Source: Desulfovibrio desulfuricans
GTDB lineage: Bacteria; Desulfobacterota; Desulfovibrionia; Desulfovibrionales; Desulfovibrionaceae
Assembly (NCBI RefSeq): GCF_024460775.1
Contig: NZ_JANFYZ010000011.1
Coordinates: 1 to 64,000 of the forward strand
Length of the DNA: 64,000 nucleotides
Direction of reading: 5' to 3'
Part shown: piece by piece, positions 8,297-17,364 of the stretch
Numbering within the stretch: the stretch's first letter is position 1
Layout of the letters: every line of letters begins with the position of its first letter
Program-made: the position numbers and the translations under genes
Notes under the pieces: model-generated
Databases searched by the model: none
What the model was told of the DNA's origin: nothing
What the model saw: the letters and a program-made list of their open reading frames with translations, nothing else

Positions 8297-9877
8297 CTAT
8301 ATGCTGATGCCCTTGGAGCCGCAGTGCCGCGCCCACTCCTCAAAAATGGCCCGCGATACAAAGATGGCCGTAAACATGGAGGCGATGATGCCCAGAGAGA
8401 GCGTCACCGCAAACCCCCTGATGGGGCCGGTGCCGAACTGGTACAGAATCACGGTAGCGATGATTGTTGTCAGGTTCGAGTCGGTAATGGAAATGGCAGC
8501 GCGGTCAAAGCCCGCGCGCACTGCGGCAAGCGGCGTGAGGCCCAGCCTTATTTCCTCGCGTATGCGCTCGTAAATGAGCACGTTGGCGTCAACCGCCATA
8601 CCGATGGTCAACACAATACCGGCAATGCCCGGAAGGGTCAGGGTAGCGCCAAAAGCAGCCATGCCCGCCATGACAATAAGCATGGTGAAGCAGAGCATAA
8701 CGTCGGCAATAAGACCGCTCAGGCCATAATAGACCGCCATGAACACCACAACGCACACCGCGCCGACCATCGCCGCGCGAACACCGCTGTCGATGGATTC
8801 CTGACCCAGCGAGGGGCCGACCGTGCGTTCTTCAAGCACAGAAACAGGGGCGGGCAGCGAACCTGCGCGCAGCACAATGGCAAGATCTTGGGCTTCGGCA
8901 GTGGAGAAGCTGCCAGAAATACTGGCTCTGCCCCCACCGATGCGCTCGCGGATGGAAGGCGCGGAATACACCTTGCCGTCAAGCACAATGGCCATGCGGC
9001 GGCCCACATTTTCTCCGGTGACGCGCTCAAAGATGCGCGCGCCGCGGGCATTGAAATTCAGGGTAACATATGCCTGGTTCACGTTGTCAAAGGCGGGCCG
9101 GGCGTCCGACACGTCTTCGCCCGTGAGCATGGCGTCTTTTTCAACAGCGATGAGGGTTTCCTTCTGCTGTTGGCCGGGATTCTTCTCCAGCATGGGCAGC
9201 GCGATCACGCCGGGGGGCAGCACGGCCTTGCCGGGGTCAACATCCTCGCGCACCAGGTGGAACTCAAGGTGAGCAGTCTGCCCGATAACCTGCACAGCGC
9301 GGCGCGGGTCAGAAATACCCGGCAACTGCACCTGAATACGATTGTCGGACTGTTTGCGGATATCGGGTTCGGCCACGCCGAACTGGTCAATGCGGTTGCG
9401 GATGGTGCGCAGGGCCTGGTCAAGCGAAAGGTCTTCAATGCGCTTGACTTCCGCCGGGGTGAAGTGGGCTACGTAGCGCAACTGCCCTGCTTCTCCAGCC
9501 TGGGGTTCGCCCACGCTCAACTGCGGAAACTGGCGGGCCAGCAGATCACGAAACTTGGGTTCGTTTTCTGCGCGCGGCAGCACAAATTCAAGAGCGGTGC
9601 CACCCACCACGCGGGGGCGCAGCACAACAATCTTTTCATCTTCAGCCACGCGGCGCAAATCCTGCCCGGTCAGGGCCAGCGAATTGCTCACGGCCTTGGC
9701 AACGTCAACGCCAAGCGTCAGATGGATGCCGCCCTTGAGGTCAAGGCCGAGATTGATTTTGCTCGACGGCAGAACGCGCTCAAGAGCTGTTCCCAGATAG
9801 GGAACGCTGGGGAGCGCGTAAACAAGGGACAACACAAAAACCATGATGGCTATGGACAAGCGCCAGAGCAGACCCAT
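8297..9877 (-). CDS. secD: Protein translocase subunit SecD
   Basis: 526-residue inner-membrane protein. There is an N-terminal helix, then LGLDLKGGIHLTLGVD, the SecD D1 motif, a long periplasmic region (residues about 60-350), and a C-terminal RND-type block of helices with GMAVDANVLIYERIREE, the conserved TM4 acidic motif. Length is typical for short SecD proteins. A GGAAGGTG site precedes the ATG at 9877. The gene order yajC-secD-secF is the common bacterial arrangement and supports both calls. Confidence 0.96.
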   Translation of the reverse strand: MGLLWRLSIAIMVFVLSLVYALPSVPYLGTALERVLPSSKINLGLDLKGGIHLTLGVDVAKAVSNSLALTGQDLRRVAEDEKIVVLRPRVVGGTALEFVLPRAENEPKFRDLLARQFPQLSVGEPQAGEAGQLRYVAHFTPAEVKRIEDLSLDQALRTIRNRIDQFGVAEPDIRKQSDNRIQVQLPGISDPRRAVQVIGQTAHLEFHLVREDVDPGKAVLPPGVIALPMLEKNPGQQQKETLIAVEKDAMLTGEDVSDARPAFDNVNQAYVTLNFNARGARIFERVTGENVGRRMAIVLDGKVYSAPSIRERIGGGRASISGSFSTAEAQDLAIVLRAGSLPAPVSVLEERTVGPSLGQESIDSGVRAAMVGAVCVVVFMAVYYGLSGLIADVMLCFTMLIVMAGMAAFGATLTLPGIAGIVLTIGMAVDANVLIYERIREEIRLGLTPLAAVRAGFDRAAISITDSNLTTIIATVILYQFGTGPIRGFAVTLSLGIIASMFTAIFVSRAIFEEWARHCGSKGISI

Positions 9878-9919
9878 CGTTCACCTTCCACACAACAGAT
9901 TAAGCTTTGCCGCAACCAC

Positions 9920-9945
9920 GCGGCTATCCCTTGAGGGACAGCCGC
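9920..9945 (-). other. Stem-loop between yajC and secD
   Basis: An imperfect 12-bp inverted repeat (arms around CGGCTATCCCT and AGGGACAGCCG, 2-nt spacer) in the 224-base gap between yajC and secD. No T-run. It may be a processing or partial-termination site that sets different yajC and secDF levels. The rest of this gap shows nothing else. Confidence 0.4.
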
Positions 9946-10101
9946 AGGGCTACCGACAAAGCCGGAAACTCCGAAGACCCGAAAATCCGGGCACGTCAAG
10001 AGGCAAAAGCCCTTGAGCCGATCCGGCAACCGCCAGTCCAGCTCATGGGCCATGCACTTTGCCCGCCTGGCAGAGGCAGACACAAGCCGCCAAGGCGACC
10101 T

Positions 10102-10452
10102 CTACTTTTCTTCCTTGGTGTCCTTGCCGCCCTTGGCAGGAATAACGCCGCCGATGGAGCCGCGCGAAACGCGCAGCTTGGCTTCGCCGCTCTCAAGAAG
10201 CACCTGTTCATCGTCGATCTCAAGAATACGGCCAAGCAGACCGCTTGAGGTCATAACGTGGTCGCCGCGCTTGAGTTCGGCCAGCATCTGCTTGTGGACC
10301 TTGGCCCGCTTCTGCTGGGGACGGATAAGCAGGAACCAGAAAATGACGAACATGACGATGAGGGGCAGAAACTGCATCAGCATTTCCTGTCCGCTGGCGG
10401 GAGCCGCCCCGGCCTGGGGAGTGCCCATGGCATAAGCTAAGGATTCAAACAA
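10102..10452 (-). CDS. yajC: Preprotein translocase accessory subunit YajC
   Basis: 116-residue small membrane protein of the SecDF-YajC complex. One hydrophobic helix at residues about 26-46 ends in FWFLLIRPQQKRAK, the YajC signature, followed by a cytoplasmic domain with GDHVMTSSGLLGRI. It starts at TTG 10452, five bases after GGAGGT; no better ATG start preserves the N-terminal region. First gene of the yajC-secD-secF unit. Confidence 0.95.
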   Translation of the reverse strand: MFESLAYAMGTPQAGAAPASGQEMLMQFLPLIVMFVIFWFLLIRPQQKRAKVHKQMLAELKRGDHVMTSSGLLGRILEIDDEQVLLESGEAKLRVSRGSIGGVIPAKGGKDTKEEK

Positions 10453-10558
10453 AACGCACCTCCATAGGGTGTGGGTATAGCATTAAAAAAGTACCGCCCG
10501 GCATCGGCAGGGGCAAAACGTTGCCCGCGCCCGATTTTCGGGCAATGCCAGCCAATTT

Positions 10559-11353
10559 CTATATACGCTGCGGCGCAATCATGCAAGCCTTTCCCGCCGC
10601 CACTTCGCTGGCAAAGGCCACGGCAATGGCGGCCACGCGCTCGCGGCTTTCCACGTGCGTTGTTGGCAAATGCCCCCCGTGCGGGCTTGTTACCCGCAAA
10701 AGATGCAGCCTCACATCAGCCGCGCCGCACTGTTCAAGCAGAAAACTGGAATTGAAAGGCGGGCATACGCCATCACTATATAGCTGCACGGCGCACAGCG
10801 GCACAGATATCCCGCCAAGAGCCGCCCGCACCCTTTTTTGCGCCAGCGCCAATTGCTGCAAGTGGCTGTACGAACACAGGGTTTCGTGCCCCTGCCAGGG
10901 GGCAACGGCTCTGCTCGCCGCAGACCTTGGCGGCACCCGCCGCACGGGCTGCAAGCGGCTCCACAGGGGCAGCAGGGGCATACGCCAGTCGGCAAGAAAA
11001 AGGGGATGCAAGCGCCACAAGAAAAGCGGCGTTGCCAGCAGGAGCAGACCCGCCGGGGCCGGAAGCCGCCCCTCGGCGGCCTCTGCGGCAATGTCCAGCG
11101 CCAGAAGCCCGCCCAGTGAATAACCAGCCAGCAGTGCGGGGCCGCCCGAGCACTGGTCAAGGTAGGCTGCGCGGGCGCAGTCAAGCCACTGCGAGTATGA
11201 ACTTGTCAGATATTCCTCTTCCGAAGCGGCATGCCCCGGAAGCACCGGGCACACGGCAACATGGCCCGCAGCTTCAAGGGCCTCGGCCATTGGCCGAACC
11301 TCAAAGGGGCTCCCCGCGAGGCCGTGCAAGATCAGACAACACATGCTGTTCAC
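10559..11353 (-). CDS. Alpha/beta hydrolase, carboxylesterase-like
   Basis: 264-residue cytoplasmic serine hydrolase. The oxyanion region HGLAGSPFEVRPMAEAL is near the N-terminus, the nucleophile elbow is GYSLGG around residue 98, and the likely catalytic histidine is in SPHGGHLPTT near residue 226. The overall pattern is that of Est30-type monoglyceride lipase/carboxylesterases; the acidic residue may be the Asp in LYSDGVCPP. The start is GTG 11353. It is divergent from the MTA/SAH deaminase gene, with a 112-base gap that should hold both promoters. Substrate unknown. Confidence 0.82.
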   Translation of the reverse strand: MNSMCCLILHGLAGSPFEVRPMAEALEAAGHVAVCPVLPGHAASEEEYLTSSYSQWLDCARAAYLDQCSGGPALLAGYSLGGLLALDIAAEAAEGRLPAPAGLLLLATPLFLWRLHPLFLADWRMPLLPLWSRLQPVRRVPPRSAASRAVAPWQGHETLCSYSHLQQLALAQKRVRAALGGISVPLCAVQLYSDGVCPPFNSSFLLEQCGAADVRLHLLRVTSPHGGHLPTTHVESRERVAAIAVAFASEVAAGKACMIAPQRI

Positions 11354-11465
11354 GCCATTCCACCCGGTACGGCAAGAACTCTTGCCAAGCGCGAGCCAGG
11401 GCGCTACACCTGAAATCTCGCGTCATTAATGGAAATATCACGCCAACCTGTCTGTGGAGAAACGC

Positions 11466-12785
11466 ATGCGCCACTGCGACACATTGCTCCATGCCGCCTG
11501 CATCGTCACTCAGGACGAGCAGCGCCGCGTTATAGAAAAGGCCTCTCTGGCCATCGACAAGGGTCTGGTTGCCGCAGTCGGCCCCACCGCCGAAATTATC
11601 CAGAACTGGCAGTCCGGCAACACCCTGCACCTCGAAAACATGCTCGTTCTGCCGGGCCTCGTCAACGCCCACACCCATGCGGCCATGACCTTTCTGCGCG
11701 GCCTTGCCGACGACATGCCGCTCATGGACTGGCTGAACCAGAGTATTTTTCCCGTGGAGCAAAAGCTGACGCCGGAGATGGTGCGCCTCGGCAGCCTGCT
11801 TGGCTATGCGGAAATGCTGCGCACGGGCACCACCGCCTGCGTGGACATGTATCTTTTTGAAGAGTCGGTCTTTGAAGCCGCCGACACGGCAGGCCTGCGC
11901 TGTCTGGGCGGCGAGGCTGTTTTTGCCTTTCCTTCTGCGGCTTTTCCGGGGCCGGAGGCTGCGCTTGACGCCACTCGCGCCCTGGCGGAAAAATATCGCA
12001 ATCACGAACGCCTGCGCGTGGCCGTGAACCCGCACAGCGTCTACACCACCACGCCGGAGATTCTGACAGCCTGCCGCGACCTCGCGCAGGAGCTTGCCCT
12101 GCCCCTGCACATTCATCTGGCGGAAACCCCGTCAGAAACGCAGATATGCCTGTCTGCCCAAGGCAAAAGGCCAACGGAATACTGCCGCGGCCTCGGCCTG
12201 CTCGACGTGCCCTGCACCCTTGCCCATGTGGTCGATGTGACCTCGGCGGAGCTTGACCTGCTGGCCCGGCAAAAGGCCGTGGTGGCCCACAATCCATCGT
12301 CCAACATGAAGCTGGCCTCGGGCGCCGCCCCGGTGGCGGCCATGCTGGCGCGCGGCATGCATGTGGGCCTTGGCACGGATGGCGCGGCCAGCAACAACAG
12401 GCTGAACATGTTTTCAGAGATGGGCCGCGCCGCCCTGCTGCACAAGCTCACAGGGCTTGATCCCACACTGCTGCCTGCGGCGCAGGTGCTGGATATGGCA
12501 ACCCTCGGCGGCGCAGCGGCCATGCACGATGAACGTCTTGGCTCGCTGGCCCCCGGCAAGGCAGCCGACTGCGTGGCCCTTGACCTCAGCGAACCGAACC
12601 TGCAACCCATGTATAATGAAGTGTCGCACCTTGTGTACGCGGCCACGGGTATGGAAACCCGCATGACCATGGTGGGCGGCGAGGTGCTGTATCAGGACGG
12701 ACGCTTTACCCGCTTCGACTACCCCGCCCTGTGCGAAGAAATGCGCAACGTGCGCCGCTTTGTGCTTGAGGCGTCTGGCGCGTAA
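11466..12785 (+). CDS. mtaD: 5-methylthioadenosine/S-adenosylhomocysteine deaminase
   Basis: 439-residue metal-dependent amidohydrolase of the MTA/SAH deaminase family, which removes the 6-amino group of methylthioadenosine or S-adenosylhomocysteine in methyl-cycle salvage. Visible are the metal motif NAHTHAAM near residue 60, the substrate-side HIHLAETPSE, the conserved HNPSSNMKLASG and LGTDGAASNN with the catalytic Asp. Length is normal. The ATG at 11466 has GGAG at a good distance; the GTG at 11454 is less favourable. A bidirectional terminator follows. Confidence 0.9.
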   Translation: MRHCDTLLHAACIVTQDEQRRVIEKASLAIDKGLVAAVGPTAEIIQNWQSGNTLHLENMLVLPGLVNAHTHAAMTFLRGLADDMPLMDWLNQSIFPVEQKLTPEMVRLGSLLGYAEMLRTGTTACVDMYLFEESVFEAADTAGLRCLGGEAVFAFPSAAFPGPEAALDATRALAEKYRNHERLRVAVNPHSVYTTTPEILTACRDLAQELALPLHIHLAETPSETQICLSAQGKRPTEYCRGLGLLDVPCTLAHVVDVTSAELDLLARQKAVVAHNPSSNMKLASGAAPVAAMLARGMHVGLGTDGAASNNRLNMFSEMGRAALLHKLTGLDPTLLPAAQVLDMATLGGAAAMHDERLGSLAPGKAADCVALDLSEPNLQPMYNEVSHLVYAATGMETRMTMVGGEVLYQDGRFTRFDYPALCEEMRNVRRFVLEASGA

Positions 12786-12807
12786 CTGTTTGTTATTTGT
12801 CTATGTC

Positions 12808-12839
12808 AAAGGGCCGCCCCACTTACGGGACGGCCCTTT
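12808..12839. terminator. Bidirectional terminator between converging mtaD and yjhG-like genes
   Basis: AAAGGGCCG..CCC arms enclosing ACTTAC, with T-rich sequence after the right arm and the mirror on the other strand. It ends mtaD on the plus strand and the sugar-acid operon on the minus strand. Confidence 0.85.
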
Positions 12840-12866
12840 TTATTGCACTATCAGTCTATGGGGCTG

Positions 12867-14837
12867 TTACATGCCCAGGGCTTTTTTACCAGCCTCGAGC
12901 ACTGTGACAATCTTGTCCACGTCATACACGCTGCCGCCCCAGGTGCCGCCGCTCACGGCCTGCAAGGCCGCCCACAGGCGGGTGTCGTCAGGCAGGGCGG
13001 GCGCGGGCTTGAGGCCGGGATGGGTTTCACGCCCGGCAAGTACCTTGGCACCTTCTTCCGGCGTGAGGGGATGCTGCGGGTCAGTGCCTATAAAGTTGAC
13101 GCGGCCTTCCAGCTTGTTGCAGTCCACGACCATTTCCACAATATCGCCGTCGCGCAGCTTGGAAACAGGGCCGCCCACCAGTGCTTCCGGCCCGATATGG
13201 CCCACGCACGCACCGGTGGAAACGCCGGAGAAGCGCGCGTCCGTCAGCAGACACACATATTTGCCATACGACAGATGCTTGAGCGCCGAGGTGAGCTGAT
13301 AGGTTTCTTCCATACCGGTGCCGCAGGGGCCGCCGCCGATAACCACCAGCATGTCGCCCTTTTCGATCTTTCCGGCCTTGATGGCCTTGATGGCGTCAGG
13401 CTCGGCGGTGAAAACCTTGATGGCCGCCGTGTGGCGGTAAACGCCGTCAGCATCGATGACCGTGGGGTCAATGGCCGTGGACTTGATGACCGAACCCTCG
13501 GGCGCGATGTTGCCCACAGGGAAGGTAATGGTGGAGGTCAGGCCGCGTTCTTTGGCGCGGGCGGGAGACATGATCACATCGTCCGGCTCCACGTTGTCCA
13601 GCTCCTTGAGCATACGGCGGAAATGGGCACGGCGTTCGCTCTTTTCCCACCATTCAAGGTTTTCACCCACGGTGTGACCGGTAACAGTGAGGGCGTCCAG
13701 ATGCAGCAGGCCGAGGTCGCGCAGGTGCAGCATGACTTCCGGCACGCCGCCAGCCATAAAGGCGCGGACAGTGGGATGATACACCGGGCCGTTGGGCAGC
13801 ACGCTGACCAGACGGGGGGCCATGCTGTTCACACGCGCCCAGTCTTCCACCGTGGGGCGATGGCAACCGCCCGCATGAGCAATGGCGGGCAGATGCAGCA
13901 GCAGGTTGGTGGAGCCACCAAAGGCCGCATGCACCATCATGGCGTTTTCAATGGCCTTGTCGGTGATGATATCCTTGATGGTGATGCCTTTTTTCAGCAG
14001 ACCCATCACGGCCTTGGCCGACTGGCGGCCCACTTCCACCCACACGGGTTCGCCAGAGGGGGCAAGGGCCGTGTGCGGCAGGGCCAGACCAAGGCCTTCG
14101 GCCACAACCTGCGAGGTTCCGGCAGTGCCAAGGAACTGGCAGCCGCCACCAGCGGAACCGCAGGCGCGGCAGCCAAGGCGGGCAGCGTCCTCAAGGCTCA
14201 GCTCGTTGTTGGAATAACGCGCGCCGATGGTCTGCACCTTGCCGAGGTCTTCGCCGTCGGTGGGGGGCAGGGTCGAGCCGCCAAGCACCATCACGCAGGG
14301 CAGATCATGCATGGAGGCCAGAGCCATCATGGTTGCGGGCAGGCCCTTGTCGCAGCTGGCAACGCCGATAACAGCGCCAACGGTGGGCAGGGAACGGATC
14401 TGCCTGCGGAAGACCATGGCCGCATCGTTGCGGAAGGGAAGGGAGTCGTACATGCCTGTGGTGCCCTGGGTGCGTCCGTCGCAGGGGTCGGTCACATACG
14501 AGGCAAAAGGAACGCCCTTCTGCTGTTTGATCTCCTTGCTGGCGGCGGAAATCTGCAAGCCCAGTTCCCAGTGGCCCACGTGCAGGCCCAGGGCGTCGGG
14601 GGTGCCGTCATCGTTGCGCTTGCCGCCAAGGGTGCTGATGATCAACACGTTGGGGCCAAGAATATCTTCAGGCTTCCAGCCCATGCCAGCATCCAGCGTC
14701 ATGCCGAAAATATCGCCGCAGGGCAGTTCGCGCAGCATGTCGCCAGTGAGCGGCAGCGAACCCTTGGGGCCGGAAGCGTGGGTCTTTACATTATACACAT
14801 CATTCTGCGGATTGGCGTAAATATCTGCAATGGACAT
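12867..14837 (-). CDS. yjhG: YjhG/YagF-family sugar-acid (D-xylonate-type) dehydratase
   Basis: 656-residue IlvD/Edd-superfamily iron-sulfur dehydratase. The long form and sequence pattern (DPCDGRTQGTTGMYDSLPFRN, GCRACGSAGGGCQFLGTAGT with the cluster cysteines, and the C-terminal GPCGTGMEE and DARFSG motifs) match YjhG/YagF, which in E. coli dehydrates D-xylonate to 2-keto-3-deoxy-xylonate. It is the last gene of an operon with an aldolase and a GntP permease, matching the yjh gene set of enterobacteria. The exact sugar acid here is inferred, not shown. Confidence 0.9.
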   Translation of the reverse strand: MSIADIYANPQNDVYNVKTHASGPKGSLPLTGDMLRELPCGDIFGMTLDAGMGWKPEDILGPNVLIISTLGGKRNDDGTPDALGLHVGHWELGLQISAASKEIKQQKGVPFASYVTDPCDGRTQGTTGMYDSLPFRNDAAMVFRRQIRSLPTVGAVIGVASCDKGLPATMMALASMHDLPCVMVLGGSTLPPTDGEDLGKVQTIGARYSNNELSLEDAARLGCRACGSAGGGCQFLGTAGTSQVVAEGLGLALPHTALAPSGEPVWVEVGRQSAKAVMGLLKKGITIKDIITDKAIENAMMVHAAFGGSTNLLLHLPAIAHAGGCHRPTVEDWARVNSMAPRLVSVLPNGPVYHPTVRAFMAGGVPEVMLHLRDLGLLHLDALTVTGHTVGENLEWWEKSERRAHFRRMLKELDNVEPDDVIMSPARAKERGLTSTITFPVGNIAPEGSVIKSTAIDPTVIDADGVYRHTAAIKVFTAEPDAIKAIKAGKIEKGDMLVVIGGGPCGTGMEETYQLTSALKHLSYGKYVCLLTDARFSGVSTGACVGHIGPEALVGGPVSKLRDGDIVEMVVDCNKLEGRVNFIGTDPQHPLTPEEGAKVLAGRETHPGLKPAPALPDDTRLWAALQAVSGGTWGGSVYDVDKIVTVLEAGKKALGM

Positions 14838-14874
14838 AGCATACTCTCTTTGTTGAGAAGTTGCCGGTTTCAGC

Positions 14875-14988
14875 GGGCGGCCAGAGGGAGGCCGCCCTTT
14901 GCATCCTTACAAGGCCCTGAAACCGTGACGGCGTCAGCGTAACCAACGCCGATTGCTCCATCTGGGGCATTTCACGCTTGAAATGCCC
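14875..14988 (-). other. Two stem-loops in the yjhH-yjhG gap
   Basis: One hairpin (GGGCGGCC/GGCCGCCC, 14875-14897) and another (GGGCATTTC/GAAATGCCC, 14965-14988) occupy the 150-base gap between aldolase and dehydratase; the second touches the aldolase stop codon. Neither has a T-run. They may stabilise or process the operon mRNA. Confidence 0.5.
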
Positions 14989-15869
14989 TAAAAGCCGCGC
15001 ATGAATTCCCGCACGGCAAACATCTGGGCAGAGGTTGCCTCCTGATAGGGGGACGCAACCGTGGCTGAGGCAAAAATGCCCGCATCCACAAGCAGGCCCT
15101 TCATGGCCGCCATAAAAGGCGAAGAAAATCCGTACACGCCCACAATGCGGTTGAACAGCTGCTGATACTTCATGGTGCCGTCAAAATCACGGGCCTTCAT
15201 GGCATCGCGCCAGGCCACGCACAGGTCGGGGCGCACGTTGGAAACAGCCGCAATGCAGCCATCGCCGCCAGCCAGAACGTTTGACGCAAAGTTATGGTCA
15301 AAGCCGCTCAGCACTTCAAAGGAGGGGATGTTGCCCTTGACGGTCTGGATAAGCTCCACAGTGTGGGCCATGTCGGGAATGGTGTCCTTGATGCCCACAA
15401 TATTGGGATAACGGCGGGCGAGTTCAAGCACCACGCTGGGCGAAATGGTGTATCCGGTGCGGTCGGGATAGTTGTAGATGTACACCTTGCCGCGCACCTG
15501 CTCCGCCACCGCGCCGAAGTAGCTCATCACGTCCGCATCGGTGAGGGCAAAGTACCACGGCCCCACCACCATCACGCCGTCCGCGCCCTGCTCAAAGGCA
15601 AAGTTGGACAAGGCAACGCATTCCTCAACCCGCATGTCGCCAGTGCCGATCAGCACCTGCATGCGGCGGTCGATGTGCTTGATGGCCGCAGAAATCAGGC
15701 TCTTGCGTTCTTCAACAGAAAGATGCGGAAACTCACCGGAACTGCCAAATATGGCCACACCGTCAATACCGGCATTGATAAGAAAATCGTAGTGCTTGAG
15801 GCACGACTGCACGTCGATTTCTGTTTTGCTTTTCAGCGCGGTAAGTGTGGGCGTTATATATTTCATCAT
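14988..15869 (-). CDS. yjhH: 2-keto-3-deoxy sugar-acid aldolase (DapA/NAL superfamily)
   Basis: 293-residue (beta/alpha)8 Schiff-base aldolase. The N-terminus reads TPTLTALKSKTEIDV, with GSSGEFPHLSVEER at the substrate loop, the catalytic tyrosine in YIYNYPDRTGY and the Schiff-base lysine in NIVGIKDT. It resembles YjhH/YagE, which cleaves 2-keto-3-deoxy-gluconate or -xylonate to pyruvate plus an aldehyde. Placement between the dehydratase and a gluconate-type permease supports a catabolic role rather than lysine synthesis. The start has GGAG five bases upstream. Confidence 0.88.
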   Translation of the reverse strand: MMKYITPTLTALKSKTEIDVQSCLKHYDFLINAGIDGVAIFGSSGEFPHLSVEERKSLISAAIKHIDRRMQVLIGTGDMRVEECVALSNFAFEQGADGVMVVGPWYFALTDADVMSYFGAVAEQVRGKVYIYNYPDRTGYTISPSVVLELARRYPNIVGIKDTIPDMAHTVELIQTVKGNIPSFEVLSGFDHNFASNVLAGGDGCIAAVSNVRPDLCVAWRDAMKARDFDGTMKYQQLFNRIVGVYGFSSPFMAAMKGLLVDAGIFASATVASPYQEATSAQMFAVREFMRGF

Positions 15870-15887
15870 AATCTCCGTATAGCTCGG

Positions 15888-17222
15888 TTAGATAACAAAC
15901 GATGCCAGGTAGCAGAATATCGCCGTGATGATCGACACGATGCAGCCAGACAAGGTGAAGGACAGGTACATGTCTTTGACCGACATGTTCAAAAATTCGC
16001 GGAAAAACCAGAAGCCGGAGTCCGTAACGTGCGACCAGCCGATGGCCCCAGCGCCGATGGAAATGCACATGAGCGCAGGGTCAACAGGATGCACGGCCAG
16101 CACAGGGCTGATAAAGCCAGCAGCCGTCATCATGGCGACGGTGGCGCTGCCCAGCGCAAAACGCATGATGGAAGCAATCAGCCAGGCCATGATGACCGGG
16201 TGCATGTTGAGCGTGACCAGCACGTCCTTGAGCACGTTGCCCATGCCGGAATCCATGATGACCTTGTTGAAGCTGCCAGCAGCGCCAATGACCAGCAAAA
16301 TGGAAACCATGGGCAGGAGGGATTTGTCGCAGAAGCCGCTCAGCTCAATGGAGCTGAAGCCCCGCTTCACGCCAAGAAAGATCAGGGAGGCCACGGCGGA
16401 AATGAACAGGGCGATCACAGGATGGCCCAAAAATTCCACCAGGGGCATGTAGGGCGCATCCTTGCTGGAGGAAAATTCCACCACGGTCTTGCCGATCATG
16501 AGGATCAGCGGCAGCAGTGTCAGCAGCAGGGTTCCGCCAAAGTTGGGCAGGTCGCGGCCATCCTTGCTGATAACGGTGGTAACGGCCCCTTCAGGCAGCG
16601 GCACAATGATGTTTTTGCTAATGTACTTGGCAAAAATGGGGCCGCCGATGATGGCGCCGGGCACCACCAGAACGAGGCCGTAAAGGATCACCTTGCCCAC
16701 ATCGGCGTTCAGTTCCTTGGCAATGGCCATGGCTGCGGGATGCGGCGGCACAACGCAGTGCACAACCAGCAGGCCAGTGTAGAGAGAAAGAGCCACCAGC
16801 AGGATGGAAAGCTTGGATTCCTTGGAAATGGAGAAGGCCAGGGGCATCAACAGCACCATGCCCACCTGGGCAAACACGGGGATGCCGCAAATGTAGCCAA
16901 TGATGAGCATGGCCCAGTAGGCCTTGGTCTGACCAAAAACGCCAATGAGCGATTTGGCGAGCCGCTGCGCGCCGCCCGAAACTTCGAGCATCTTGCCCAT
17001 GAACGCGCCCAGCGCGAGGATGGGAGCCAGAAAGCCCAAGGTATTGCCCATACCTTTTTCAATGGACGAACCAATGGCCCCCAGAGGCATGCCGCTGGCA
17101 ATCCCCAAAAATGCGCAGGCAGCTATAAGCGCCAAAAATGCATGAACCCTGTAACGCACGCACAGCACCACGATGCCGACGATTGTCACACCAAGAATAA
17201 TCAGAGCACCCGTTGTTCCCAT
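15888..17222 (-). CDS. GntP-family gluconate/sugar-acid:H+ symporter
   Basis: 444-residue inner-membrane protein with about 12-14 hydrophobic segments. Family motifs include VVHCVVPPHPAAMAIA in the first half, GAAGSFNKVIMDSG, and the C-terminal ALMCISIGAGAIGWSHVTDSG, a GntP hallmark. It would import the sugar acid that the two following enzymes degrade. It is first in the operon, with GAGGGTG before the ATG, and divergent from the iclR regulator; the shared 142-base promoter region carries a palindrome. Confidence 0.93.
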   Translation of the reverse strand: MGTTGALIILGVTIVGIVVLCVRYRVHAFLALIAACAFLGIASGMPLGAIGSSIEKGMGNTLGFLAPILALGAFMGKMLEVSGGAQRLAKSLIGVFGQTKAYWAMLIIGYICGIPVFAQVGMVLLMPLAFSISKESKLSILLVALSLYTGLLVVHCVVPPHPAAMAIAKELNADVGKVILYGLVLVVPGAIIGGPIFAKYISKNIIVPLPEGAVTTVISKDGRDLPNFGGTLLLTLLPLILMIGKTVVEFSSSKDAPYMPLVEFLGHPVIALFISAVASLIFLGVKRGFSSIELSGFCDKSLLPMVSILLVIGAAGSFNKVIMDSGMGNVLKDVLVTLNMHPVIMAWLIASIMRFALGSATVAMMTAAGFISPVLAVHPVDPALMCISIGAGAIGWSHVTDSGFWFFREFLNMSVKDMYLSFTLSGCIVSIITAIFCYLASFVI

Positions 17223-17255
17223 TTGATCACCCTCTTTTCAGGATTGCATCCCGTT

Positions 17256-17303
17256 GTTTGCATATACAAACCTAATACGTAAATACAAACTATACGGACA
17301 AAC
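17256..17303. promoter_or_regulatory. Probable IclR operator in the gntP/iclR divergent promoter
   Basis: A near-perfect palindrome GTTTGCATATACAAAC (17256-17271; 14 of 16 positions symmetric) is followed by two more ACAAAC half-sites at 17285-17290 and 17298-17303. On the minus strand it overlaps a plausible TATATG -10 element for gntP with TTGTAT as a weak -35 sixteen bases upstream. This is where the adjacent IclR protein would be expected to bind. Confidence 0.6.
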
Positions 17304-17364
17304 AATCTGCGTCAAGCATCCCCCGGACCTTTTCTTGAAAAAAATTGTTTTTCCGTGCAAAACA

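Noticed and set aside
12843..14942. 699-residue plus-strand frame across the dehydratase gene
   Set aside because: It is antisense to a clear YjhG-family gene; long open frames on the other strand are common in GC-rich DNA, and it shows no domain.
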